Shown here: one piece after another, positions 35,628-44,197 of the stretch
Numbering within the stretch: the first letter of the stretch is position 1
Layout: each line of letters opens with the position of its first letter
Origin: MAG-120531 sp038125995
GTDB lineage: Bacteria > Bacteroidota > Bacteroidia > Flavobacteriales > Flavobacteriaceae
Assembly (NCBI GenBank): GCA_038125995.1
Contig: JAYPEX010000004.1
Location: forward strand, 1 to 64,000
Direction of reading: 5' to 3'
Length of the DNA stretch: 64,000 bases
Position numbers and translations under genes: made by a program
Notes under the pieces: model-generated
Told to the model about the DNA's origin: nothing
Databases searched by the model: none
Seen by the model: only the letters and a program-made list of their open reading frames with translations

Positions 35628-36404
35628 TTGTCCATTCAATTGAGTTTGAATGGACTTTCTTTTTGTATCACAAACCTGGATCGCAACGAAGTGATTCAGT
35701 CTCAGCAGATACAAAACTACCAGCCTATTGCCTTAAGCAACCTACCTGAAGAACTCCTTAATTTTTTAGATAAACACCAAGTGATGAATTACAATTACCA
35801 ACAAGTTCTTGTAGTTCATAACAATCCTTGGTTTAGTATAGTTCCAAGTTCCCTTTACGATCCAAATAGCTTGGGTGATTATCTCAAGTACAATACGGCT
35901 CTTTTAGCAGATGACAACCCTGCAATTGACTATCTTGTCGATCTCGATATTCATTCTGTTTATATCCCCTTTACTCATGTCAATAACGCTTTATTGGATC
36001 GCTTTCCAACTTTTGATTTTGTTCATCACAGCTCAGTTCTTTTGAAAAAGTTATATCCAGTGCAAAAGCAATTGAATATAGACAGGGCTTACTCATATAT
36101 TGATGGGCGCTCCATGAGCTTATCAATATTTAAAGACAAAAAATTGACATTGTTCAATGTATTTGAAATTCAAAATCCTGATGAATTGCTCTATTACCTA
36201 CTATTTAGTTTCGAACAACTATCCTTAGATCCTGAAACAGTAAATTTAAATCTCTTTGGAGCCATTAATGCTAATGACGCGAACCACAAGAGAATTTGTG
36301 AGTTTATAAAGAATGTTCATTTTTATATTCCCGAACTACCCTATCAATTCAATTCATCCATCAATGTCGATCAAATTGAACTCATAAGTCTTATAGCACA
36401 ATGA
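35628..36404 (+). CDS. DUF3822 family protein
   Basis: A protein of about 258 residues recognisable by its early SIQLSLNGLSFCITN motif and by its position beside rsmD, the usual place for DUF3822 in flavobacteria. The fold is thought to be actin-like; the function is unknown. The TTG at 35628 is the first standard start, but in-frame coding appears to run back to an ATA at 35583 (reading NDKVIETEIHTNYK before the TTG), overlapping the previous stop codon. The true start may be that ATA. Its end overlaps rsmD as ATGA. Confidence 0.8.
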   Translation: MSIQLSLNGLSFCITNLDRNEVIQSQQIQNYQPIALSNLPEELLNFLDKHQVMNYNYQQVLVVHNNPWFSIVPSSLYDPNSLGDYLKYNTALLADDNPAIDYLVDLDIHSVYIPFTHVNNALLDRFPTFDFVHHSSVLLKKLYPVQKQLNIDRAYSYIDGRSMSLSIFKDKKLTLFNVFEIQNPDELLYYLLFSFEQLSLDPETVNLNLFGAINANDANHKRICEFIKNVHFYIPELPYQFNSSINVDQIELISLIAQ

Positions 36405-36955
36405 GAATTATTTCAGGTACTTTTAAAGGAAAACGACTTCATGCTCCAAAACATCTTCCTGTAAGACCTACCACTGATATGGCTAAGGAGGGCTTGTTTA
36501 ATATTCTCAACAATCGATATTACTTCGATGAGTTGAAAGTTTTAGATCTCTTTTCTGGTACTGGAAACATCGCCTATGAATTTGCATCGAGAGGAAGTAT
36601 CGATATCACAGCAGTAGACGCTCATTTTGGATGTGTCAAATACATAGAAAATACTTCAAAAGAACTTGAATTTCAAATTAATGCCATCAAAATGGACGTT
36701 TTTACTTATTTGGAAAAAACCCCTGATAGTTTTGATTTAATATTTGCAGATCCCCCATATGATATGGATGTTGCTGACTTTAATAAATTAAAAGAGATCA
36801 TTTTTGAACGAGGACTTTTAAATCTAGGTGGAAGTTTTATTGTCGAACACGAAAAGCACACCAAGCTCAGAGAGGATGAAGATTTTTTAGAAAACAGAAA
36901 ATACGGAAGTTCTGTATTTAGTTTTTATACCATAGAAGAGGAGGAATCAGCGTAA
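36401..36955 (+). CDS. rsmD: 16S rRNA (guanine966-N2)-methyltransferase family protein
   Basis: A 184-residue RsmD-family methyltransferase, expected to methylate G966 of 16S rRNA. It has MRIISGTFKGKRLHAP at the start and RPTTDMAKEGLFN as a family marker. A SAM motif DLFSGTGNIAYEFASRG lies near 49-65, with the catalytic-type motif ADPPY near 116-120 (DPPY in place of NPPY). The ATG overlaps the DUF3822 stop codon, suggesting coupled translation. Downstream lies the convergent rnpB. Confidence 0.92.
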   Translation: MRIISGTFKGKRLHAPKHLPVRPTTDMAKEGLFNILNNRYYFDELKVLDLFSGTGNIAYEFASRGSIDITAVDAHFGCVKYIENTSKELEFQINAIKMDVFTYLEKTPDSFDLIFADPPYDMDVADFNKLKEIIFERGLLNLGGSFIVEHEKHTKLREDEDFLENRKYGSSVFSFYTIEEEESA

Positions 36956-36971
36956 TCTTTCACTAAAAAAA

Positions 36972-37254
36972 AGCAGACCATAAGCCGGATTCTGTATGTC
37001 CTTACCATTTATCTAGGCCAGTGGTTACCCAAAGGCTCAATCCGCCTACCCTTCGACTCAGACGTGTCATCTTCAAACGTCGATTTACATGGCGTTGCAC
37101 CGCATAGAGTTTACCTGGTTTCACTACAGCTTAACCTGTACATTCTTTCTGTTGCACTTGTCCTCGCCTTTCGACGGACGGGCGTTACCCGCTATGCTAC
37201 ACTGTGGTGTCCGGACTTTCCTCTCTAATTAAAGAGCGATAAGGTGGTCTGCTC
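36972..37254 (-). ncRNA. rnpB: RNase P RNA (bacterial type A)
   Basis: The minus strand carries the universal RNase P core GAGGAAAGTCCGGACACCA near the 5' side. The paired ends GCAGACC and GGTCTGC close helix P1, and internal blocks such as GGTAACGCC, GTGCAACAGAAAG and AGGTAAACTC appear in the right order. The RNA is the catalytic part of RNase P, which makes the 5' ends of tRNAs. A T-run follows at once after P1 (36964-36971), acting as terminator. Ends are set by P1 and are good to a few bases. Confidence 0.93.
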
Positions 37255-37258
37255 GCAG

Positions 37259-37266
37259 CAAAAATA
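37259..37266 (-). promoter_or_regulatory. -7 promoter element of rnpB
   Basis: On the minus strand TATTTTTG matches the consensus, a few bases before the RNase P RNA 5' end. No TTG lies at the expected -33 distance. Confidence 0.5.
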
Positions 37267-37343
37267 AACAAAACTTTTACTAGGTTGTTAATAACTCATC
37301 ATTTAATTCAAAGGTGGTTATAGGACATCTTGGTAAGGATTTT

Positions 37344-37351
37344 TATATTTG
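37344..37351 (+). promoter_or_regulatory. -7 promoter element of dnaX, implying a leaderless or near-leaderless transcript
   Basis: TATATTTG matches the consensus exactly and ends 5 nt before the dnaX ATG (37357). The start of transcription would then fall at or next to the start codon. No TTG is found 17-23 nt upstream. Confidence 0.4.
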
Positions 37352-37356
37352 TTTAT

Positions 37357-39129
37357 ATGGAACCATTCTTAGTATCTGCACGAAAATTTAGACCTAAAAC
37401 ATTTAAAGATGTGGTAGGACAATCTTCTATTACCGATACCTTAGAAAATGCCATCAATAAAAATCACTTAGCTTCGGCATTACTCTTCTGTGGTCCTCGT
37501 GGAGTTGGTAAAACAACCTGTGCTAGAATCCTTGCTAAAAAAATCAATACTACTAAAAACACTAGTGAATCTGAAGATTTTGCTTTTAACATTTTTGAAC
37601 TCGATGCAGCTTCAAACAACTCTGTTGAAGACATTCGATCCTTGATTGATCAAGTGCGAATCCCTCCACAACAAGGAAGGTACAAAGTCTACATCATCGA
37701 TGAGGTTCATATGTTGTCACAATCAGCGTTTAATGCTTTTTTAAAAACCTTAGAAGAACCACCTGCACATGCCATTTTTATATTGGCTACCACTGAGAAA
37801 CACAAGATTATTCCAACGATTCTTTCTCGTTGTCAAATCTATGATTTTAAAAGAATTACTATTAAAGATGCCGTTGAGCACTTAAAATATATAGCCGAGC
37901 AACAACAAATTGAGGTAGATGAAGACGCGCTTCACATTATCGCACAAAAGGCAGATGGAGCCATGAGAGATGCCCTATCAATTTTTGATCGCATCGTCAG
38001 TTTTGCTCCAGAAAAACTCACTAAAGAAATTGTAGCTGAAAATTTAAATGTTCTTGATTACGAATCGTATATCGAATTTACAGAACTCATTTCAAAAGGA
38101 GCGATTCCTGATTTAATGTTGGCTTTTGACGATTTACTTGACAAGGGATTTGATGGACATCACTTCATAACAGGACTAGCTTCTCACTTTAGAGATTTGT
38201 TGATTTGTCAGTATCAATCGACTTCAAGCCTATTGGAAATTAGCCAACAAGGAAGAGAATTATACAAACAACAATCAAAAAGAGTCACTAGAGATTTCTT
38301 AATCGACGCGATTGATCTCGCCAACGATTGTGATCTCAATTATAAAAGCTCCAAAAACAAAAGACTGTTTGTAGAACTCTGTTTGATGAAATTAGCTACT
38401 CTTTCTTTGAGTGGTGAAAAAAAAAAGCCACTAACTAATCAAGGCTTAATTCCAACAGCTTATTTTAAATCTTCTGCAGCACGAACTACAGATGTCCGTA
38501 TTGACGTTTCGATTGATGAAAAAACTACTGCTACAGTTGCAATTGAGCCAATTAAAGAAGCAGTTCAAATAGAAACTGAAGTAAATACTCCACTCGAAGA
38601 AAAAGCTGAACTACCGATAGCCGAAAAGCCTGTTGAAGCAATTCCTTCAATTAATATCACTCCAAAATCAGTATCTGCTTATTCCCTTTCGAGTATACGA
38701 AAGAAAAAAGAACATCTAGAAGAACTCAATTCAAATGCAAAAAAAGAAGAGATACTTCCTGAAGACACATTTGAAGAAGCTAAAATGCAAGAATTGTGGG
38801 CGCAATACGTTGAAGAAATTGAAGCTAAGGGTCAAAAGATACTCGCGTCTAATTTAAATTCTGATATTCCTAAGCTATTAAAAGATAGTATAATTTGGAT
38901 TGAACTTCCAAATGATACGATGAAAAAGGAGATAGAACGATTTCAATCAGGTGTTTTAAACTTTCTAAAGAAAGAGCTCAATAATTACGCTATCTCTTTA
39001 AAAATAACCGTCAGTGAGGAAGTGGCAAAACAATTTGCATTCACACCAGAAGAAAAATACGAAAAACTAAGAGAGAAGAATCCAAATGTAGATCTACTTC
39101 GATCAAAACTTGATTTAGACATTTCATAG
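37357..39129 (+). CDS. dnaX: DNA polymerase III subunit gamma/tau
   Basis: The clamp-loader subunit, 590 residues. Walker A is GPRGVGKTT (46-54), the DEVHMLS motif at 116-122 and the sensor-type block PTILSRCQIYDF follow. The C-terminal third is less conserved and matches a tau-like domain. The zinc-binding cysteine module usually found between Walker A and LDAASNN is missing: the segment reads KKINTTKNTSESEDFAFNIFE. I recall the same shortening in other flavobacteria. I chose ATG 37357 (MEPFLVSARKFRPKTF) over the in-frame GTG-type start at 37330, whose extra residues overlap the promoter. miaE begins 1 nt after its stop. Confidence 0.94.
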   Translation: MEPFLVSARKFRPKTFKDVVGQSSITDTLENAINKNHLASALLFCGPRGVGKTTCARILAKKINTTKNTSESEDFAFNIFELDAASNNSVEDIRSLIDQVRIPPQQGRYKVYIIDEVHMLSQSAFNAFLKTLEEPPAHAIFILATTEKHKIIPTILSRCQIYDFKRITIKDAVEHLKYIAEQQQIEVDEDALHIIAQKADGAMRDALSIFDRIVSFAPEKLTKEIVAENLNVLDYESYIEFTELISKGAIPDLMLAFDDLLDKGFDGHHFITGLASHFRDLLICQYQSTSSLLEISQQGRELYKQQSKRVTRDFLIDAIDLANDCDLNYKSSKNKRLFVELCLMKLATLSLSGEKKKPLTNQGLIPTAYFKSSAARTTDVRIDVSIDEKTTATVAIEPIKEAVQIETEVNTPLEEKAELPIAEKPVEAIPSINITPKSVSAYSLSSIRKKKEHLEELNSNAKKEEILPEDTFEEAKMQELWAQYVEEIEAKGQKILASNLNSDIPKLLKDSIIWIELPNDTMKKEIERFQSGVLNFLKKELNNYAISLKITVSEEVAKQFAFTPEEKYEKLREKNPNVDLLRSKLDLDIS

Positions 39130-39130
39130 T

Positions 39131-39712
39131 ATGTTAGGACTTAAATTACCTACCGATCCAAGATGGGTCAATATTGTAGAGAAAAATATCGATGATATAT
39201 TAACCGATCACGCTTTCTGTGAACAAAAGGCAGCTAGTACCGCCATATCTCTAATCGTAAGTTTCCCTGAATACACCGAACTAGTCGATCAAATGATTGC
39301 TCTCTCTAAAGAAGAAATGACCCATTTGAAAATGGTACATGAATTACTCAAGAAAAGAGGGTTGAAACTCGGTCGTGATCGAAAGGATGAATACGTTATT
39401 CAGCTCTTGAAGTTTTTTCCAAAAGGCGGAAGTAGAACGACTCAACTTGTTCATCGTTTACTATATGCAGCGCTTATTGAAGCGAGGAGTTGTGAGCGTT
39501 TTAGATTACTTTCAGAAAAACTCAAAGACCAAGAGCTCGCTAAGTTTTATCGCAACTTAATGATTAGTGAGGCCAATCACTATACTTTATTCTTGAATTT
39601 TGCAAGGCAATACGGAGGTAGAGATCTAGTCGATCCTAAGTGGTATGCTCTACTTGAATACGAATCAGAAATTATGAAAAACTTAGGTACTAAAAGTGAG
39701 GTACACGGATAG
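39131..39712 (+). CDS. miaE: tRNA-(ms2io6A)-hydroxylase-like diiron protein
   Basis: A 193-residue four-helix-bundle protein of the MiaE family, which hydroxylates the isopentenyl group of ms2i6A37 in tRNA using oxygen. Ferritin-type iron ligands are visible as E-x2-H-like pairs in FCEQKAAS, KEEMTHLKMVHE, EARSCERFRLL and SEANHYTLF. The Bacteroidota branch is more distant from the Salmonella enzyme but keeps the motif order. It follows dnaX by 1 nt and ends 2 nt before the convergent ppk1 stop. Confidence 0.88.
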   Translation: MLGLKLPTDPRWVNIVEKNIDDILTDHAFCEQKAASTAISLIVSFPEYTELVDQMIALSKEEMTHLKMVHELLKKRGLKLGRDRKDEYVIQLLKFFPKGGSRTTQLVHRLLYAALIEARSCERFRLLSEKLKDQELAKFYRNLMISEANHYTLFLNFARQYGGRDLVDPKWYALLEYESEIMKNLGTKSEVHG

Positions 39713-39714
39713 TT

Positions 39715-41784
39715 CTAATTCGATTCTAATTTTTTCTGATAGTAGTTATAAAGTTCTAATTGTGATCTAAAAGGTTTCTCTCCTTTTTGTCGTTGCTTGT
39801 AAGGGCTGATGTGCTCATCGATTAGTAAACGAGCTTTTACATTGTCGTTCCAAGAAATTTCAAAGGTGTCGATCAGCTCTTGTTTTACATCTGTATCGTA
39901 TACAGGGCAACTAACCTCTACTCTATTGTCCAAATTTCGAGTCATCCAATCGGCCGATGAAATATAAACTTTAGGATCCCCATCATTTTCAAATATCAAT
40001 AATCGAGGATGTTCTAAAAATTTATCGACTATAGAAATCGCTTCAATATGATCACTAATACCTGGTATACCTGGAATTAAACAGCAATTTCCTCTAATGA
40101 TCAATTGAATTTTTACTCCAGCTTGAGATGCCTCGTATAGCTTGTCTACCATTTTATAAGAGGTTAATGAATTTAACTTAATACGAATCCCTGCTTTCTT
40201 ACCTGCTTTGGCATTGGCTATTTCATAATCGATGAGTTTTCTAAAACCCCTTTTTGTGGTATGTGGTGAAACCAATAAGTGTTTGTACTTATAGAGCATA
40301 AAAGGAGTGTCTAAAAACTGAAACACTTTACTTACCTCTTTTAAAATTGATTGGTTTGCAGTAAACATGGTATAATCCGTGTAAACCTTAGCCGTGGATT
40401 CATTAAAGTTTCCAGTACTTATAAATCCATAACGCATCAATTTTCTACCTTCTTGTCGTTCAATTACGCAAATTTTAGAATGCACCTTGAGTCCTTTGAC
40501 ACCAAATATGACTTTAACCCCTTCTTTTTGAAGTAATTCAGCATAACTAATATTGGCGTGTTCATCAAATCGCGCTTGTAATTCGATGAGTGCTGTTACA
40601 TTTTTACCATTTTTAGCAGCATTGATCAACGATGAAACTACTTGAGAATTTTTTGCCAAGCGGTAAATAGTAATTTTAATGTTTTTCACATCTGGATCTA
40701 AGGCCGCTTCTTTTAAAAATCTGTTGATATAAGAAAAAGTGTGGTAAGGAGTGTATTGTAAAAAGTCCTTTTCAGCAATTTGAGTAATCAAACTTCCTTC
40801 TCTTTTGATTCCCTTGACCAATAGAGGTTTTACTGGTTCATAGGTCAATTCTTTTTTTCCTAAACTTGGGAAAGAAATATAATCTCTTCTATTGTGATAA
40901 CGACCTCCAGGAATAATACTGTCGGTATTCTCTACGTGCATTTTAGCTTTTAAATATTCTAAGGTATCCTCTCCTATGGTTCTATCATAGACAAAACGAA
41001 CAGGATTACTAATTTTACGATCTTCTACAGAATGATACAATTTTTCAATAAAACTCTTACTCACATCATTGTCTAAATCCAATTCTGCATCACGAGTAAT
41101 TTTAATCATGTGTGCACAGATATCTGTAAAGGAGAACATTGAAAACACCTTTCCGAGATTAAAACGAATGATATCATCCACCAGCATAATGTATTGTTTA
41201 TCTCCCTCATTAGGTAATTCAACAACCCTGTCAATCTCTTTAGGAATTTCTATAAGAGCATATCTATTGTTGGATTTTCCTTCGTTTAAGGTCATCTTAA
41301 TAGCCAAATAGGCTGCTGAATCCTTTAACATAGGGAATTCGGTCAACTCATTTAAAATGATGGTCACAAGAATATTACTCAAGTTGTTGATAAAATAATC
41401 CGAGACATAGGTCGCTTGACTTTCATTCAGTTGTGTTTCATTGAGGACAATTATATTGTTTTCATTCAGCTCGTTTTCTATATCAACGAGTATTTGAAGC
41501 GATCTGTTTTGTTGATCAATGACTATTTTGGTAATTGTATCCAACAATTCTTTTGAACGCTCTAATTTTAGCTTATTTTCTAATTCTTTACCACCGTCTA
41601 CAATTCTCTTTACAGTGGCATAACGAACTTTAAAAAATTCATCTAAATTATTAGAGAAAATTCCTAAAAAACGTAATCGCTCTACAAGTGGAACCGTTCG
41701 ATCATAACTCTCTTGTAGAACTCGTTCGTTAAAACGAAGCCAGCTGAGTTCCCTATTGATGTATTTTTTTTGTTCTTCTTTCAT
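39715..41784 (-). CDS. ppk1: Polyphosphate kinase 1
   Basis: A 689-residue kinase that makes inorganic polyphosphate from ATP. It starts at the ATG overlapping the sixA stop (ATGA) and opens with YINRELSWLRFNERVLQE, the PPK1 N-domain signature. Two phospholipase-D-like domains follow. The autophosphorylated histidine is in GLKVHSKICVI, and a second histidine in FLEHPRLLIFENDGDP lies further on. A longer frame to 41844 runs back through sixA and lacks support. It is the last gene of the pyrR-to-ppk1 operon; its coupling with SixA is recurrent in bacteria. Confidence 0.96.
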   Translation of the reverse strand: MKEEQKKYINRELSWLRFNERVLQESYDRTVPLVERLRFLGIFSNNLDEFFKVRYATVKRIVDGGKELENKLKLERSKELLDTITKIVIDQQNRSLQILVDIENELNENNIIVLNETQLNESQATYVSDYFINNLSNILVTIILNELTEFPMLKDSAAYLAIKMTLNEGKSNNRYALIEIPKEIDRVVELPNEGDKQYIMLVDDIIRFNLGKVFSMFSFTDICAHMIKITRDAELDLDNDVSKSFIEKLYHSVEDRKISNPVRFVYDRTIGEDTLEYLKAKMHVENTDSIIPGGRYHNRRDYISFPSLGKKELTYEPVKPLLVKGIKREGSLITQIAEKDFLQYTPYHTFSYINRFLKEAALDPDVKNIKITIYRLAKNSQVVSSLINAAKNGKNVTALIELQARFDEHANISYAELLQKEGVKVIFGVKGLKVHSKICVIERQEGRKLMRYGFISTGNFNESTAKVYTDYTMFTANQSILKEVSKVFQFLDTPFMLYKYKHLLVSPHTTKRGFRKLIDYEIANAKAGKKAGIRIKLNSLTSYKMVDKLYEASQAGVKIQLIIRGNCCLIPGIPGISDHIEAISIVDKFLEHPRLLIFENDGDPKVYISSADWMTRNLDNRVEVSCPVYDTDVKQELIDTFEISWNDNVKARLLIDEHISPYKQRQKGEKPFRSQLELYNYYQKKLESN

Positions 41785-42269
41785 TGTTTTAATTTCTTTG
41801 GAAATAGTTGACAACTCAATTGAGCTGATGTAAAATCCTCCCACTTGTCAACTGATGAGGTTAAAAAACTTAGGCCTGCAGTTGGAATTTCTACTCGACC
41901 CTGCTCTGACAACCAACTTACGATAGTACTCATCGCATTGTTGTGACCAAATAGTGCTACTGTATTGTAACTATTATCGAGACATCGTATAAATTGATTG
42001 AGCTGTTCCCCTGAAAAATCATAGAGTGAATCCGATAATTGAAAGCGATTTAAATCACAGTTATTAACTCTACAAAAAATCAACGCTGTATGCATTGCTC
42101 TATTAGCGGGACTCGAATATACAAAATCAAATTCGATTCTTTGTTTTGAGAATTCATCAGCAACTAAATAGGCATCATCAACTCCATTTTGAGTAAGGCT
42201 GCGATCCAAATCAGAAACCTGTAAATCCCAACCGCTTTTGCCATGTCTCATCAGTAGAAGCTGTTTCAT
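41781..42269 (-). CDS. SixA-type histidine phosphatase
   Basis: A 162-residue member of the histidine phosphatase superfamily, SixA branch. The catalytic RHG is at 8-10 (LLLMRHGKSGWD), the second arginine in SSPANRAMHT near 56, and the second histidine in ALFGHNNAMS near 107. SixA in E. coli removes phosphate from a histidine of a phosphorelay protein; here the target is unknown. It ends in an ATGA overlap with ppk1 and begins 1 nt after the pdxH stop, so all three are co-transcribed. Confidence 0.9.
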   Translation of the reverse strand: MKQLLLMRHGKSGWDLQVSDLDRSLTQNGVDDAYLVADEFSKQRIEFDFVYSSPANRAMHTALIFCRVNNCDLNRFQLSDSLYDFSGEQLNQFIRCLDNSYNTVALFGHNNAMSTIVSWLSEQGRVEIPTAGLSFLTSSVDKWEDFTSAQLSCQLFPKKLKQ

Positions 42270-42270
42270 C

Positions 42271-42915
42271 CTATGGTGCTAATCGTTCAATATTCCAATT
42301 GTAATCAACCTCTAATTTATAACGAATACGATCGTGTAATCTATTATCTCTACCTTGCCAGAACTCAATAGATTGAGGACGAATGAGATATCCTCCCCAA
42401 TGCTTGGGTCTTTTGATTTGCGATTCGTCTAAGGACTCTAACCGCTTTGTTTCTATCTCTAACTCCTCTCTAGAATCAATGATATCGCTCTGTGGTGAAA
42501 CTATGGCTCCAATGCGACTTCCAATAGGTCTTGAATCAAAATAATTTTCAGAATCCAATTCTGAAGTTTTTTCTGCAAGGCCTTTAACAATTACTTGACG
42601 TTCCATCTTAGGCCAGAAAAATGACATACACACATGAGGATTCACCTCCAAGGCTTTCCCCTTTTCACTGTTGTAATTGGTGTAGAAAATAAAACCTTCT
42701 GCGTTGTATTTCTTTAAGAGCACGACTCTCGATTTTGGATATCCATCCAAACCAATTGTACTAATTGTAAAAGCATTGACCTCGTCCTCTGGAAACAATT
42801 CATCTACCTGATAAAACCACTCCTGAAAGAGCTGCATCGGATTATCAGGAACTGATTTTTTTGACAGATTTCCTTTGGTATACGCTTTTCTGTAATGCGA
42901 CAAATCCTTTTCCAT
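42271..42915 (-). CDS. pdxH: Pyridoxamine 5'-phosphate oxidase
   Basis: This FMN enzyme oxidises pyridoxamine or pyridoxine 5'-phosphate to PLP. The 214-residue protein has the family blocks DPMQLF-like (DNPMQLFQEWF), SRVVLLKKYNAEGFIFYTNY and the C-terminal PxxxEFWQGRDNRLHDR, where the last arginines and histidine contact substrate. ATG 42913-42915 gives MEKDLSHYRKAYTKG, a standard N-terminus. A longer frame to 42984 would overlap rnz and lacks support. It is the fifth gene of the operon. Confidence 0.95.
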   Translation of the reverse strand: MEKDLSHYRKAYTKGNLSKKSVPDNPMQLFQEWFYQVDELFPEDEVNAFTISTIGLDGYPKSRVVLLKKYNAEGFIFYTNYNSEKGKALEVNPHVCMSFFWPKMERQVIVKGLAEKTSELDSENYFDSRPIGSRIGAIVSPQSDIIDSREELEIETKRLESLDESQIKRPKHWGGYLIRPQSIEFWQGRDNRLHDRIRYKLEVDYNWNIERLAP

Positions 42916-42961
42916 ATCTAACAAATATAAGGACAAATAGGTTTTTAAAAAATATAAGTTT

Positions 42962-43867
42962 TTAAAACTCAAATTGCTTACCATCGTCTGCTAAAAGGAC
43001 CTTCTCAAATATTTGATTCGCCTCTTCTAAAAAGGAATTTAAATCCCCATATCGAGTCGAATAATGTCCTAATAAGAGTGTACCCACCTTGGCTTTTGCG
43101 GCGATGGTAGCTGCTTGGAGTGCAGTAGAGTGTTTGGTTTTTTGAGCGAGTTCTACTTCTGAACTCAAAAAGGTACTCTCGTGATAGAGCACATCAACTG
43201 TATGAATGAGATCGACAATTGATTCACAATAGGCTGTATCGCTGCAAAAGGCATAGGATTGTGAAGGCTTAGGATCTAAGGTCAAATCCTTATTGGAAAT
43301 CATCCTTCCGTCTCTAGTTTCGACAACTTTTCCGTCTTTCAGTTGTTGGTAGGTGTACTTATCGAGTGGATAGTTTTCAATTTTGTCCTTAGCAATTCGC
43401 CTGGGATGGGTCTTTTCTCTGAATAAAAACCCATTAGTGTACACTCTGTGATCCAAAGGAATGGTATAAACAGTTACTTGATCATCCTCAAATACTAATT
43501 CGGATTCATTGGATGTTAATTCGTGGAAGTGCAAGGGATAATTAGTCCATGAATCACCAAGCTTTAACAGCAAACTCACCGCCTCTTTAATACCTTTTGG
43601 TCCATAAACATGTAATGGTGATTTTCTACCTAACAATCGAAATGTTGCCACCAGACCTGGTAATCCAAAAAAATGATCACCGTGTAAATGGGATATAAAA
43701 ATATGATTGATCTTTGAAAAACGAAGCTTTAACTTTCTGAGTTGGATTTGAGTTCCTTCTCCACAATCAATTAAAAAAAGGTGTTTTCCAAGCTCTAAAA
43801 CCTGAGAGGTTGGATTGCTAATTGTCCTTGGCGTTGCTGCGTAACAGCCCAGTACCGTTAACTTCAC
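42962..43867 (-). CDS. rnz: Ribonuclease Z
   Basis: A 301-residue metallo-beta-lactamase-fold endonuclease that makes the 3' ends of tRNAs. Since the tRNA genes in this window do not encode CCA, such an activity is needed. The zinc motif is HLHGDHFFG near 60-68; the further ligands are in YAFCSDTAYCES, LYHESTF and LLGHYSTRY. The start overlaps the end of the small upstream gene by 4 nt (ATGA), suggesting coupled translation. Confidence 0.96.
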   Translation of the reverse strand: MKLTVLGCYAATPRTISNPTSQVLELGKHLFLIDCGEGTQIQLRKLKLRFSKINHIFISHLHGDHFFGLPGLVATFRLLGRKSPLHVYGPKGIKEAVSLLLKLGDSWTNYPLHFHELTSNESELVFEDDQVTVYTIPLDHRVYTNGFLFREKTHPRRIAKDKIENYPLDKYTYQQLKDGKVVETRDGRMISNKDLTLDPKPSQSYAFCSDTAYCESIVDLIHTVDVLYHESTFLSSEVELAQKTKHSTALQAATIAAKAKVGTLLLGHYSTRYGDLNSFLEEANQIFEKVLLADDGKQFEF

Positions 43868-44196
43868 AACCCTAAATCTCTTTCGATATTTTCCATTTCG
43901 ATCACATCTTTGGCTTCTTGGATCGTTGGAACTATAATCAGTGTTTCTGGAGCATCTTCATAAGTAATGGTATCCGATACTATTACAAAAGATTTTTGCC
44001 TTTCGAACTGTTGCTCTACGAATGGTAAGAGTTCTAATAATTCTTCATTTTGAAGTTTGTGTATCCCTTCTAAATTGATGATGATGTGAAAAGAATTCCA
44101 CTTTTGGTAATCCGTATTAAAATTGGAAAGAAACACAGAATAAGGATCGTTTGCCTGAGATAAAATAACGGTGTCTTGAAATTGATCAACAAACAT
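43864..44196 (-). CDS. Small conserved protein encoded just before rnz (possible STAS-like fold)
   Basis: A 110-residue acidic cytoplasmic protein with no signal peptide. It ends with VPTIQEAKDVIEMENIERDLGL, a tail I recall from small flavobacterial proteins placed just upstream of rnz that databases sometimes mislabel as ribonuclease Z. The alternation IIINLEGIHKLQNEELLELLPFVEQ then SFVIVSD hints at a STAS-like alpha/beta fold, but this is a guess from pattern alone. Its function is unknown. It overlaps rnz by 4 nt and follows pyrB after 1 nt. Confidence 0.7.
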   Translation of the reverse strand: MFVDQFQDTVILSQANDPYSVFLSNFNTDYQKWNSFHIIINLEGIHKLQNEELLELLPFVEQQFERQKSFVIVSDTITYEDAPETLIIVPTIQEAKDVIEMENIERDLGL

Positions 44197-44197
44197 T

